This document shows positions 1 through 9,238 of a stretch of DNA of 16,769 bases, one piece after another. This DNA is from CAZRDB01 sp964598695. GTDB lineage: Bacteria > Armatimonadota > Zipacnadia > UBA1398. The notes below the pieces were generated by a model. That model did no database searches. It saw only the letters and a program-made list of their open reading frames with translations, and had not been told where the DNA came from. Both the position numbers and the translations under genes were made by a program. The DNA lies in the NCBI GenBank assembly GCA_964598695.1, contig CAZRDB010000115.1:1-16769 (forward strand), read 5' to 3'. Numbering within the stretch: position 1 is the first letter of the stretch; each line of letters begins with the position of its first letter.

Positions 1-1
1 C

Positions 2-1873
2 GCCGCCCCGCCGGACGAATCCTCCCTGGAGGCGTCGCTCGCGGATCTGCACGGCCTGCTGGCCCGTCTCGGGAGCCTGTCGCTCGGCGCCGGCCCGGCC
101 GAGGTGGGGCTGGGGCTTCTCCGCGAAGTGCTGGCGGAGGGCCTCGGCGCCGGTGCGGGACGAACGGGCAACGTGCTCCTCGGCGGGCTGAGTGTCTTCC
201 CGCTCGCCGCGCCGCTCCGTCCCCTCCCCGCGCGCGTTGTCTTCGTCGTCGGGCTGGGTGAGGCCGCCTTCCCGGGGCGCGAGGAGCCCGACGCGCTCGA
301 CCTCCGCCGCGCGTCGCCCCAGGCGGGTGACCTGTCGCTCCCCGAGACCCACGCCGCGCTGTTCCTCGAGGCGCTGTCGGCGGCGCGCGAGCGGCTGGTG
401 CTCAGCTACGTCGACCGCGATCTGCAGAAGGATCGCGAGCTGCGGCCGAGCCCCCTGCTCGCCGACCTGATCGCGGCCGTGCGCGCGGATCTGCTCCGAC
501 CCGAGGCCGCGGAGGAGCTGGTGGCCCGCGTCCCGCTCCACGCGAGCGATGCCCGGTACCTCGAGGAGGGCGCGCCGAGGAGCTACGCCTTCGTCGACCG
601 GCTCGTCGCGCTGACCGACCCCGCCACCCGCGCCCGCTACCGGCTGCGGCCGGAGCAGGAACGCCGGCTCCAGGAGACCGAGGCCCGGCGCTGGGCCGGG
701 CTCGGGCTCACGGCTCCCGAGGCGCCCCCGATCCCTCCGCACCCGAAGGCCCGGGTCCACGAGTTGGCCGCCTTCCTCGAGAACCCCATCGAGGCCGGGC
801 TGCGCCGGCACCTGCGGATCTACCCGGAGGCGGCCCTGCCGAGCCCTCGCGACGAGCTGGAGCCCGCCTACTCGGCCAACTGGAGTGCCACGGACTTCCG
901 GCGCGAGGCTCTCGCCGACTTCGTCCGTCGGGCGGGGGGGGCGGCGGGGCTCCCGGTGGCCCGACATGAGCTGCGCGGGCGGGCGCGAGCGCTCTACGGC
1001 GCCCGGCAACTCGGGAGTGTCGCGGCCGCGGGCCGCCTCGGCGAGGCGGACTTCGAGGAGCACTACGCGGTGATCGAGGAGGCGGCCGGCGCGATCGAGA
1101 GGCTGCTCGAGGGCATCGAGGGCGGCCGGTTGCATGAGGTCGTCGCGGTTGGGCCGACGCGGGACACGGGGCGCGCGGTGCTGCGGCTGCCGGCCGTCCA
1201 TCTGCCCGTGGAGACAGCGGACGGGATCGTCGAGGTGGAGCTGAGCGGCGAGGGCGGCCTCGTGTGGGAGTGCCCCGACCGCCTCGCGATGCTGTGCCTG
1301 ACGGGCCGGTCGCGGGCTCCCTCGGTCCGACGGAAACTGGCGGACGGAACGTCGGTCGCGGTTCTCGACCGCGCCCTGCTGGAGCCGTACCTGCTGCTGG
1401 CGCTCGGGGCGGTTGCCGAGGACCCGGCGACCCGGGCGTTCTTCGAGGGGCGTCCACTCACGGTACACCTGCTCTGCGGCGCGACCGCGGTGAGTTGGCA
1501 GCTCGGGCCACCGCCGCCGATCCGCGCCCGGAGGCACCTGACCGGCCTCGTGGCCGACTTCCTGGGCCTCGACGAGGCGGGCAGCGCCTGGCGCGACCTC
1601 CTGCCCTTCCGCCCGATCACCGAGGTCGACTCGCTGGCCGGCGCCCTGTACGCGGAGGAGGTCGACGACGCCCTCCACGCGGCCTACACGCCGCTCCTCG
1701 TCGAGGCGATCGACGAGGCCAGCGAGGGTCTGCACCCGCTCTGGAGCCCGCGCGGGGGTCTGCGGCTGCTCGACGACCTCGCCGGGCTGGTGCCCGCCGA
1801 CGCGCTGCGCAAGGTTCGGCGGCGACTGCGCCCGATCCTGGGCTCGCTCGAGGCGGGTGAGGCCCGTGCTTGA
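2..1873 (+). CDS. recC: RecC, exonuclease V gamma subunit (5' truncated)
   Basis: This is the C-terminal 623 residues of RecC. The frame is open from base 2 with no convincing start, so the gene begins before the window. RecC is the non-catalytic scaffold of RecBCD; it splits the duplex and reads Chi in E. coli. The segment around 173-480 (GNVLLGGLSVFPL, then VVFVVGLGEAAFP, then a GD-rich stretch and ALFLEALSAARERLVLSYVDR) corresponds to the inactive helicase-like domain of RecC, where E. coli has a similar GMNDGVYP and FLEALISAQQKLYISY. The remainder fits the degenerate nuclease-like C-terminal fold (TDFRREALADFVRR). The stop codon lies at 1871-1873, inside the start of recB, so the two are probably translationally coupled. 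The neighbours recB and recD make the assignment secure even though RecC diverges quickly. AddB is less likely because no Fe-S cysteine pattern is seen and a RecD follows. Confidence 0.92.
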   Translation, partial: AAPPDESSLEASLADLHGLLARLGSLSLGAGPAEVGLGLLREVLAEGLGAGAGRTGNVLLGGLSVFPLAAPLRPLPARVVFVVGLGEAAFPGREEPDALDLRRASPQAGDLSLPETHAALFLEALSAARERLVLSYVDRDLQKDRELRPSPLLADLIAAVRADLLRPEAAEELVARVPLHASDARYLEEGAPRSYAFVDRLVALTDPATRARYRLRPEQERRLQETEARRWAGLGLTAPEAPPIPPHPKARVHELAAFLENPIEAGLRRHLRIYPEAALPSPRDELEPAYSANWSATDFRREALADFVRRAGGAAGLPVARHELRGRARALYGARQLGSVAAAGRLGEADFEEHYAVIEEAAGAIERLLEGIEGGRLHEVVAVGPTRDTGRAVLRLPAVHLPVETADGIVEVELSGEGGLVWECPDRLAMLCLTGRSRAPSVRRKLADGTSVAVLDRALLEPYLLLALGAVAEDPATRAFFEGRPLTVHLLCGATAVSWQLGPPPPIRARRHLTGLVADFLGLDEAGSAWRDLLPFRPITEVDSLAGALYAEEVDDALHAAYTPLLVEAIDEASEGLHPLWSPRGGLRLLDDLAGLVPADALRKVRRRLRPILGSLEAGEARA

Positions 1874-4800
1874 CATCGACCTCTCGCGCCACGCGGTGAT
1901 CGAGGCCTCGGCCGGCACGGGCAAGACGCACACGATGGTCGAGCTGGCCGTCCGCCTGCTGACAGAGCCCTCGGAGAGCGGCGGGCCGCGAGCGACGATC
2001 GACGGCCTGCTGCTCGTGACCTTCACCGAGAAGGCGGCCGGGGAGCTGCAGGACCGGCTTCGCCGACGCCTGGGCGAGGTGGCGCTCGGGGCCGACCCGG
2101 CGGTCCGGCAAGCCGCGTGCGATGCGCTGGACGGCTTCGAGCGGGCGAGCATCTCGACGATCCACGCCTTCTGTCACCAGGTGCTGCGCGCCTATGCGTT
2201 CGAGAACCGAGAGCCCTTCGTGCTCGAGCAGACCGATGACGGGGAGCTGCGGCTGGAGCTGCTCCGCGAGCACATGCGGACTCACTGGCAGGCGGGCGGG
2301 GCCGGCACGGCCGTCGTCCTCCGCCACGCCGGCTTCCCCCGCGTGCGCGGCGCCGAGAGCGACTGGGAGAACGCGGCGCTCGGGCTGCTCGGGAGGTACA
2401 ACCCGGCCGCCGGAGACCGCATCCTCCCCGACGCGGAGGGCGACGAGCCGCTCGCCCGGCTCGAGGCGATGGCCAGCGGGGTTCGCGCGCTCCTCGCCGA
2501 GGTCCGGGCCCTGGTTCCCGACCCGCTCGACCCGGAGCATCCCGAGGATCACCCGCTGTACCCGCGCATGAAGACCGCGGGGGCCAAGGCGGTCTCCTTG
2601 AGGCCGGCGACGCGCGACTACCTCGCGCCCCTGCTGCGCCTCGCGGCCGAGGGCGAGGGGCTCGCGCTACGCGGCCTGCTCGAGCGGGCGTACGCCTTCC
2701 GCGAGAGCGCGCGTGGGGCGGCCGCCTTCAAGCGCGGCCAGTGGCAGTGTCTCGCCCAGCTCCTGCCGGAGGACGCCCGCGACCGCGTTCCGGAGCCGGG
2801 GCGTCTCGGCGAGGTGGCAGAGCGGCTCGAGCGCGCGCTGCTCGACGCCCCGCGGGAGCAGCTCCTCGCCGACACCGTGCGCGACGTGGCCGGCGCGGTG
2901 GCGCGGACCAAGCGGGAGCGCGGCTGGATCACCTTCGACGACATGGTGAGCCGCGTGCGCGACGCGCTGTGCGACCCGGAGCGGGGCGAAGCGCTCGCTC
3001 AGGCGCTGCGGGCCCGGTACCGCTACGCCGTTGTCGATGAGTTCCAGGACACCGACACGGTGCAGTGGACGGTCTTCCGCCGGCTCTTCGTGGAGGAAGG
3101 CGACGGACGTCTGTTCGTGGTTGGCGATCCGAAGCAAGCGATCTACGGTTTCCGGGGCGCCGACGTGCGCGCGTACCTCGCGGCGCGGCGATGGCTCGTG
3201 CATGAGGCGGATGCCGTGTCGTACGATCTCGCCACCAACTACCGCTCGAGTCCCGAGCTGATCGAGGCGCTCAACTGGCTCTTCGAGCAGGGCGCGTGGT
3301 TCCCCCAGCCGGGCGGGATCGACTACACCCGCGTCGAGGCGGCTCCTCCCGGCAAGGCCAAGGGCGCCGCGGTCCACGACACCAGCGGCCGCGACGCGCT
3401 AACGCTGGTCGAGATGCCCGAGGCGACGCGCGCGGCGGCCACGCGCCGGTCGTTCGCCCGCTTCATCGCGCTCGAGGTGGGGCACCTGCTCGGCCTCGAC
3501 ACGACGGGGCCCCGACTGCGGCTCGCCGACGCCCGGGAGCCGGAGGGTCGTCCGCTGCGGCCGGACGACATCGCGGTGCTCGTGCAGCGCGGCGGCGAGG
3601 CGGCCCCCGTTGAGGAGGCGCTGCGAGCGGCGGGGATCCCCTACAGCCGCTACAAGCAGGCCGGGCTGTGGGCCTCGGCCGAGGCGCTCCACCTCCGTGC
3701 CGTGCTCGCCGCGATCGCCGATCCCGAGGACGCCGGCCTCTTCCTCCAGGCGCTGCTGACGCGGTTCTTCCGCGCCGCGCCGGGCGACCTGCTCGCGGCC
3801 CGCGAGTGCCCGCCCGAGCACCCGGTGCGCCTGCTGTTCGCGCGCTGGGTCGAGCTGGCCGAGCGGAGGGACTGGCCGCGGCTGTTCCGCTCTCTACTTG
3901 AGGAGACGCCGGTTCTGCTCGAGGACGCGCGACGCGCGCCGGAGGAAGCGGAGCGGCGGTCGACCAACTACCGCCATCTCCTCGAGCTGCTGATGCGACA
4001 GGCCACTGGCGAGGGCCTCGGGATCTCCGGCCTGGTCGAGTGGCTGACGGCTCGATGCGAGGGGCTCGCGCCGCCGGGGGAGGGCGAGGACCTCCAGCGG
4101 ATCGAGACCGATCGCGGCAAGGTGCAGATCCTCACGATGCACGCCTCGAAGGGACTCGAGTTCCCGGTCGTGTTCATCGCCGGCGGTTTCACCGCGCGCG
4201 CCTCGCTGGAGCGGGTCCACCGGTACTACGACCCTCAGCGCTCTTGCTGGGTGCACGATCTCACGATGAGCCACGCGCAGGAGAGCCACGACGAGGAGGA
4301 AGCGGCCAACCGTCGGCTGCTCTACGTCGCGCTCACGCGGGCGGCGACGAAGCTCTACGTTCCGAAGTACCCCTGCGCGGGGGAGACCGTCGCCTCGAAG
4401 GGACCGCTCGTCACGGTCGTGCGGCCAAGCCTCGCGACCGCGTTCGCGATCGGAACCCCGGGCTCGGTGGCGACCGTCTCCTGGCCGGACGCCGGCGCCT
4501 ACCGCGCCGACCCACTCGCCGAGGTGGCGGCCGCCCACAAGGCCGGTGCGGCGCCGAATGCGGCTCCCGCGCCCGCAGCCCCCGCGACGGTGGCCATCCC
4601 GGACGACCGCCTGCTTCCGCCCGAACCGGGCTCTCCGCCGCTGGCCGCGATCGGCCGCCGTACGACCCGGGTCCACTCCTACACCAGCCTTCAGAGCCAG
4701 TCAGGGGCGACGGCGCCGGTCGAGGATCTCCGCGAGCGCGATGAGGCCGACGCCCCGCTTCTGGAAGAGGCCCCCGTGATCCCCCCCGGCCCCGACACCG

Positions 4801-5520
4801 GAACGCTCGTGCACGAGCTGATGGAGACGCTGCTGCGCCGAGCGGATCTCCCCGCACTGCTCGAGGCGCGCCAGGACCTTCAGGCCCTTGCGCGGGAGCA
4901 CATCGNNNNNNNNNNAGGTCGTGCAGCCGGACCCGCTCGGCGTCGATCCGCGCCTGCTCGCGCGCGAGGAGACGATCGTGCCCGCGGTAGCCGACCTCGC
5001 GCGGCGGGGGCTCACGGCGCCCCTCGCGGCGCTGGGTTGCTCGGTGGCGGAGATCCCCGCCGATGACCGTTTCCCGGAGGTGGAGTTCTACCTGCCGATC
5101 GCCGATCCCGCGTGCGCGGAGCGGTACCCGGAGCTGGAGCTGGTCGCGGGACCGGGCGGACCGCTGCTCCACGGCTTCATCGATCTGATCCTCCGGCGCG
5201 ACGGCCGCTACGTCGTGCTCGACTGGAAGACGAATCTTCTCGCCGACTACGCGCCCGATGCGCTGCGCGACGACATGGCGCACCACGGCTACGGGTTCCA
5301 GTGCCGGCTCTACGCGCTCGCGCTCCATCGGCAGCTCCGCGACCGGACCCACGAGTTCGCGGGCGGCCACTACGTGTACCTCCGGGGCTTGGGCGATGCG
5401 CCCGGCATCGGTGTGGTCCACCTCCCGCCGGCAGAGCTGGACCCGGAGACGACGGCGCGGGCGCTCGTGGAGCGCGCCGCAGCGTGGGAGCGCCCCGAGG
5501 GCGAGGTGTCGGCCCGATGA
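1857..5520 (+). CDS. recB: RecB, exonuclease V beta subunit (helicase-nuclease), interrupted by assembly gap
   Basis: RecB is the 3'-5' superfamily 1 helicase and the only nuclease of RecBCD. I start it at GTG 1857; a second GTG at 1866 is possible. Visible motifs in order: Walker A EASAGTGKT (Lys23), VTFTEKAAGEL, STIHAFC, motif II VVDEFQD (Asp394-Glu395), VGDPKQAIYGFRGAD, NYRS, motif V TMHASKGLEFPVV and motif VI LLYVALTRA. Next comes GTLVHELMETL, whose His986 matches the nuclease histidine (His956 in E. coli). After the gap, GFIDLIL and LDWKTN supply the nuclease Asp (5182), Asp (5221) and Lys (5227). These are spaced 13 and 2 residues apart, exactly as E. coli D1067, D1080 and K1082. Then follows GFQCRLYALALHR. 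About 1218 residues plus the gap, against 1180 in E. coli. The frame changes across the ten Ns (frame of 1857 before, frame of 4918 after). This is best read as an artefact of N padding, not a real frameshift. The stop TGA at 5518-5520 overlaps the recD start. Confidence 0.95.
4906..4915. other. Assembly gap (10 Ns) inside recB
   Basis: Ten consecutive Ns fall between the RecB nuclease histidine and the Asp/Asp/Lys centre. One base of a codon precedes the gap and two bases follow it. An intact recB therefore needs a true gap length divisible by three, which ten is not. About 118 residues plus the gap separate the His and the first Asp, against 111 in E. coli RecB, so little sequence is likely to be missing. 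Confidence 0.97.
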
Positions 5521-7589
5521 GCCACGGCAGCGCACGCGCGCGGATGGGGCACGGCCTCTCGCTGCTGCACCCCGAGCTGGCCGCCGATCTCGCTCGCGCA
5601 CTCGGGGACCCGAGCGAGCTGCCCGGAGGCCTGCTGCACACCGACCTGCTTCTTGTCCGCGACCTCGCCGGTCTCGCCGCGTTGCCCGGTCGGGCCGCGC
5701 CGCCGGAGCTGGAGTTGCTGGTCCTCACGCTGCTCGTCGCGCGAGACGAGGGCAGCCTGTGCATCGCTCTGACCGAGGAGTCGCTCGGGCGCCGCGTGGC
5801 CGCGCTCCTGGGCGATGACGCGGACGCTGTCCGCGCTTGGGTCGCGCGCACGCTCGGCTGGCTGCGCAACGGCGAGGAGGCGCGGTGGATCCTCGGCTCG
5901 CCGGCGAACGATCGCTTCCCGCTGATCCGGTACGAGCGCGGCACGATGGCGTATCTCTACTTCCAGCGCCACTTCGTCCACGAGCGCGATGTGATGGAGC
6001 GGCTCGAGGCGCGACGGTCCGAGGCGTCCGCCTCACCCCTCGCGCCCCGTGAGGCTGTCGCCGCAGCGCTGCGCGAGGTGCTCATCGAGCGACCGGAGAC
6101 GGGGATGGACGGCGAGCCGCGCCGGCTGAACGCGCGCCAGGCCCTGGCGGTCGCGCTCGGTCTCACCCGTCGGTTCGTCGTCGTGAGCGGCGGCCCTGGG
6201 ACGGGCAAGACCTCGATCGTCACGGCGCTGCTGCGCTGCCTCGTGCGCCTGGACGTCGCGCCGGAGGAGATCGCCCTGACCGCACCCACCGGCCGCGCGG
6301 CCCAGCGCCTCGGGGAATCGCTCCGAAAGGGCCTGCGCTCGGCCGGGCAACCGACGGAGGCCGAGGCCGGGCTCGATCGGGTCGAGGGTTCCACCCTCCA
6401 TCGCCTGCTTGGCTACAACCCGCGGACCGGCGCCTTCGGGCGCCATCGCGGCGACCCCCTCCGGGCGCGCGTGGTCGTCGTCGACGAGAGCTCGATGGTC
6501 GATGTGGAGCTGATGCAGCGGTTGCTCGAGGCCCTCGAGCCGGAGGCGACGCTGCTGCTGCTGGGAGATCGCGACCAGCTTCCCTCGGTCGAGGCCGGGG
6601 CGGTGCTGGCCTCGCTGCTCCCGACCGAGGACGATGCCATGCGGCCCGCGGAGACCGCCGCGGCCGCGCTGCTCACCGAGGCGGGGCTCGCGCTGCCGGA
6701 GGGCGAGGGGGGCGCGATCGGGGCGGTGGACGGCGTGGTCGTGCTTCGGGAGAACTACCGCTCGCGGGGAGCGATCCGCGAGGTCGCCGATCGGGTCCGT
6801 GCCGGACAGGACTCGGCCGAGGTCGTCGAGGCGGTCCCGGTCTGTGATCCGGCCGGCCTGGCGGCCCTGTGGGGCGATCCGGCCTTCGCCGGCTGCTACC
6901 GCGCCCCGGCCGACGGCCTCGGCGTGCGGGAGTGGGAGCAGGTGCTCGATGGCTGGGCCCTGGCCCACTTCGGACCCGACTACACGCGCCGGGTTCGCGC
7001 GGCCGGGCGCCTCCGGCTCGATGCGGCCAGTCTGCCCGATGCGGCGGGACGCGAGCTGCTGGCCGGTCTCCTCGCGACGGTCGAGCGCGCCCGCCTGCTC
7101 ACCCTGGTGCGGGAAGGCCCGTACGGGTGCGTCGGCGCGAATCGCTACCTGTGCGGGGCACTCGCGCGCGAGCTGGAGCCGGGCGGGTCCCCGGCCGCCT
7201 TCAGCGGGATGCCGCTACTCGTCACGCGCAACCTGCCGCTCCTGGGGCTGTGGAACGGCGACGTGGGCCTGCTGGTGCGGGATGGCGAGCGGCGTCTCCG
7301 CGCGGTCTTCGCGCGGGAGGGCGACGTCCGGCTTGTGTCGCTCGCGAGCATCGCGGCCTGGGAGCCTGCCTTCGCGATCACCGTCCACAAGAGCCAGGGC
7401 TCGGAGTACGACCGGGTGCTCGTGGCGGTCCCGCCCGAGGGGGCGCGCCGGCTGCTGTCGCGCGAGATGATCTACACCGCGATCACGCGCGCGCGGTCGC
7501 TCGCGGTGGTCTACGCATGCCGGGAGCCGCTGGTGGCCGCGTTGGCCACGCGGGTCGAGCGGGAGTCCGGGATGGCGTGGGGCGCCTGA
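5517..7589 (+). CDS. recD: RecD, exonuclease V alpha subunit (5'-3' helicase)
   Basis: RecD is the fast 5'-3' superfamily 1B helicase of RecBCD and restrains its nuclease until Chi. I chose ATG 5517 because it overlaps the recB stop as ATGA, has a GAGG-type ribosome site just upstream, and the protein then opens like RecD (LSLLHPELAADLA). An internal ATG at 5544 is the alternative. The in-frame stretch upstream of 5517 overlaps recB and is not RecD-like. Motifs: Walker A GGPGTGKT (Lys231), APTGRAAQRL, STLHRLLGY, motif II VVVDESSMVD (Asp323-Glu324), LLLGDRDQLPSVEAGAVL, ENYRS, then AITVHKSQGSEYDRVLVAVP and MIYTAITRAR. At 690 residues it is somewhat longer than E. coli RecD (608). Part of the extra length seems to lie between motif III and ENYRS. 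It is the last gene of the recCBD operon; 54 bp separate it from the next gene. Confidence 0.96.
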   Translation: MSHGSARARMGHGLSLLHPELAADLARALGDPSELPGGLLHTDLLLVRDLAGLAALPGRAAPPELELLVLTLLVARDEGSLCIALTEESLGRRVAALLGDDADAVRAWVARTLGWLRNGEEARWILGSPANDRFPLIRYERGTMAYLYFQRHFVHERDVMERLEARRSEASASPLAPREAVAAALREVLIERPETGMDGEPRRLNARQALAVALGLTRRFVVVSGGPGTGKTSIVTALLRCLVRLDVAPEEIALTAPTGRAAQRLGESLRKGLRSAGQPTEAEAGLDRVEGSTLHRLLGYNPRTGAFGRHRGDPLRARVVVVDESSMVDVELMQRLLEALEPEATLLLLGDRDQLPSVEAGAVLASLLPTEDDAMRPAETAAAALLTEAGLALPEGEGGAIGAVDGVVVLRENYRSRGAIREVADRVRAGQDSAEVVEAVPVCDPAGLAALWGDPAFAGCYRAPADGLGVREWEQVLDGWALAHFGPDYTRRVRAAGRLRLDAASLPDAAGRELLAGLLATVERARLLTLVREGPYGCVGANRYLCGALARELEPGGSPAAFSGMPLLVTRNLPLLGLWNGDVGLLVRDGERRLRAVFAREGDVRLVSLASIAAWEPAFAITVHKSQGSEYDRVLVAVPPEGARRLLSREMIYTAITRARSLAVVYACREPLVAALATRVERESGMAWGA

Positions 7590-7601
7590 GGCCTTTGCGG
7601 G

Positions 7602-7610
7602 TGGTATCCT
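7602..7610 (+). promoter_or_regulatory. Candidate extended -10 promoter for the DUF202 gene
   Basis: TGGTATCCT (7602-7610) fits an extended -10 element (TG-n-TATNNT) in the 54-bp gap after recD. I see no good -35 box. A GGGAGG ribosome site follows at 7631-7636, seven bases before the TTG start. This is the only AT-leaning patch between the two genes, which suggests that the membrane protein can be transcribed separately from recCBD. Confidence 0.35.
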
Positions 7611-7643
7611 GGGGGCGATCCGGCACTCTCGGGAGGCGTTCCG

Positions 7644-7985
7644 TTGTCACAGCCGAGCAACCCCTACGAGGGCTTCGACGAAGACGACCTGATCCTGCGC
7701 GACGAACTCGCGATCGACCGCACAATCCTCGCCAACGAGCGGACCTTCCTGGCCTACGTGCGGACGGCGCTCGCCTTCGCCATCGTGGGCGGAACGTGCC
7801 TGCAGTTCGCCGAAGGCGACGCCCACCGGGTCGGGGGCATCGTCTGTTTCGTGGTCGCCGCGGCGATCTTCGGGGCGGGCGGGCTCCGCGCCGTCGGTAC
7901 CCACAGGCGCATCAGTATCGTCCGCACCAAGCAGCGCGCCGAGGCCTGCAGGCAGGCCGAGCAGGAGCGGGCGCGCCGGAGCTGA
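7644..7985 (+). CDS. DUF202 / YidH-family small inner-membrane protein
   Basis: This 113-residue protein starts at TTG 7644, chosen because GGGAGG lies seven bases upstream and the protein then begins MSQPSNPYEG. The signature of the family (PF02656) is clear: LANERTFLAYVRTALAFA at about residues 29-46, where most members have LANERTFLAWIRTALA. Two membrane helices are evident, about 35-55 and 62-84, with an acidic cytoplasmic N-terminus (FDEDD) and a basic, Gln/Arg/Ala-rich tail after residue 93. The family is widespread and its function is not established; some members are shorter or fused to other membrane modules. The neighbours do not explain its role. It ends 45 bp from the convergent oxidoreductase stop. 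Confidence 0.88.
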   Translation: MSQPSNPYEGFDEDDLILRDELAIDRTILANERTFLAYVRTALAFAIVGGTCLQFAEGDAHRVGGIVCFVVAAAIFGAGGLRAVGTHRRISIVRTKQRAEACRQAEQERARRS

Positions 7986-8030
7986 CGCCCGCTCCCGACA
8001 TGCGGCGCTGCGCCCCCCCGAGGCGTTCGC

Positions 8031-9077
8031 CTACAGGTACAGGCCCTCTTCCTCGTGCGGGATCCCCTGCGGCTTGCCGGTCTTCGAACTGAGTTCGGCC
8101 GCCTCCATGACCGCGATCACGCGGCGTGAGGACTGCGGGGTGACCTCGAGCGGCCCGCCGCGCAGGAGGTGGTCGGCGAGGTTGTCGTAGAAGCCCTGCC
8201 AGTGGCTCTGGAGGTGGGGGACCCGCAGCTCGGCCTGGTAGCCCTTCATCTCGGTGACGACCCGGAAGTCGCGCTCCTCGGAGACGACCGCGCCCTTGGT
8301 GCCGAGCACGAGCCAGCGGGGCTTGCCGATGCGCTGGATGCTCGAGAGCTGGATATCGGCCACGGCGCCGTTCGCGAACCGGATGAGTGCCTGGACGTGG
8401 TCCTCGTTGGTGACATGGCGCCAGACGAGCTTGTGGAAGACGCCGGTCACGGAGTCGATCGGCTGCGGCACCAGGTGAAGCAGCCAGTCGACCATGTGGG
8501 CGCCCCAGTCGTAGAAGGCGCCCCCGCTGATGGCCTTGTCGGAGCGCCACCACGTGCCCGGTTTGCCCCAGCCGACGCCCATCACCTCGAGCCGGAAGAC
8601 GTCGCCGATCAGGCCCTTCTCGACGATCTCCTTGAGAGCGAGGAAGTCGCCGTCGTGGCGGCGGTTCTGGAAGACGGTGAGGACGGTTCCGGCCTTCTCG
8701 GCGGCGGCGATCATCGCGTCGGCTTCCTTGACGGAGATGCACATCGGCTTCTCGACGACGACATGCTTGCCGGCCTTGGCGGCCCGGACGGCGAGGTCGG
8801 CATGGGTGTTGTGGGGCGTGACGACCGCCACCAGGTCGAAGTCGGCCTTGGCGAGCATCTTGGCCGGGTCGGTGTAGGTCTCGATCCCCGGGAAGTCGGC
8901 CGAGGCCGCCTCCATCCGCGCCGGGTCGATGTCGCACGCCGCGACGACCTCGAAGCCGGGGGCGGCCCTCATCGCGTCGGCATGATGCTTGCCCATGTTG
9001 AAGGCCCCGCCGTAGCCGATGACAGCGCAGCGGATCGTGCTCTTCTTGGAAGCGGTCGCGCCCTTCGTCTTGGCCAT
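8031..9077 (-). CDS. Gfo/Idh/MocA family NAD(P)-dependent oxidoreductase
   Basis: A 348-residue two-domain dehydrogenase of the glucose-fructose oxidoreductase / inositol dehydrogenase family. I start it at ATG 9077 because GAAGGG lies nine bases upstream; the in-frame extension to 9257 is low-complexity and basic. The N-terminal Rossmann domain covers about residues 15-135, with IGYGGAFNMGKHH as the dinucleotide loop, CDID at the end of beta-2, and VVVEKPMC carrying the conserved Lys110. The C-terminal substrate domain has SGGAFYDWGAHMVDWLLH, in which Asp190 and His194 match the usual catalytic Asp/His pair. The substrate is probably a sugar, polyol or derivative, but nothing in the sequence fixes which. 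There is no signal peptide, so it should be cytosolic. It is divergent from the serine hydrolase gene and convergent with the DUF202 gene, so it appears to be transcribed alone. Confidence 0.93.
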   Translation of the reverse strand: MAKTKGATASKKSTIRCAVIGYGGAFNMGKHHADAMRAAPGFEVVAACDIDPARMEAASADFPGIETYTDPAKMLAKADFDLVAVVTPHNTHADLAVRAAKAGKHVVVEKPMCISVKEADAMIAAAEKAGTVLTVFQNRRHDGDFLALKEIVEKGLIGDVFRLEVMGVGWGKPGTWWRSDKAISGGAFYDWGAHMVDWLLHLVPQPIDSVTGVFHKLVWRHVTNEDHVQALIRFANGAVADIQLSSIQRIGKPRWLVLGTKGAVVSEERDFRVVTEMKGYQAELRVPHLQSHWQGFYDNLADHLLRGGPLEVTPQSSRRVIAVMEAAELSSKTGKPQGIPHEEEGLYL

Positions 9078-9110
9078 CTCCTGGCACCCTTCGCGTGCGA
9101 CGGTTGGTGG

Positions 9111-9128
9111 GCGGCGCCGGTGCGCCGC
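9111..9128. promoter_or_regulatory. Dyad symmetry in the divergent oxidoreductase / hydrolase intergenic region
   Basis: A perfect 7-bp inverted repeat, GCGGCGC-CGGT-GCGCCGC, sits 33 bp upstream of the oxidoreductase start in the 161-bp divergent gap. It could be an operator or a hairpin in the oxidoreductase leader. In such GC-rich DNA short perfect dyads also arise by chance, so the role is speculative. I found no convincing -35/-10 pair for either gene in this gap. Confidence 0.25.
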
Positions 9129-9227
9129 GCAGGTCGGTTCGCCGGCGAGGTCGCACCCCCTGCCGAGGTGACGCCCGGCGCACCGACGAAACAGCGGGAG
9201 GCGGACGGCTCGCGCGCTGGACGAAGC

Positions 9228-9233
9228 AGGAGG
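9228..9233 (+). promoter_or_regulatory. Strong Shine-Dalgarno site of the serine hydrolase gene
   Basis: AGGAGG, five bases before ATG 9239, is a complete match to the anti-Shine-Dalgarno sequence. It fixes the start at 9239 and argues against the in-frame upstream ATG at 9095, whose extension is arginine-rich and overlaps the divergent control region. Confidence 0.8.
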
Positions 9234-9238
9234 AAACG

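Noticed and set aside
4888..5520. A separate small nuclease gene after the gap
   Set aside because: The segment continues RecB in motif order and spacing; the apparent split comes from the N padding.
1..7589. AddAB-type helicase-nuclease
   Set aside because: A RecD with all helicase motifs follows, the first protein resembles RecC, and there is only one nuclease centre, in RecB.
8021..8032. Palindrome AGGCGTTCGCCT as a terminator between the DUF202 and oxidoreductase genes
   Set aside because: The stem is only 4-5 bp, overlaps the oxidoreductase stop codon and has no T-run; chance is likely in such GC-rich DNA.
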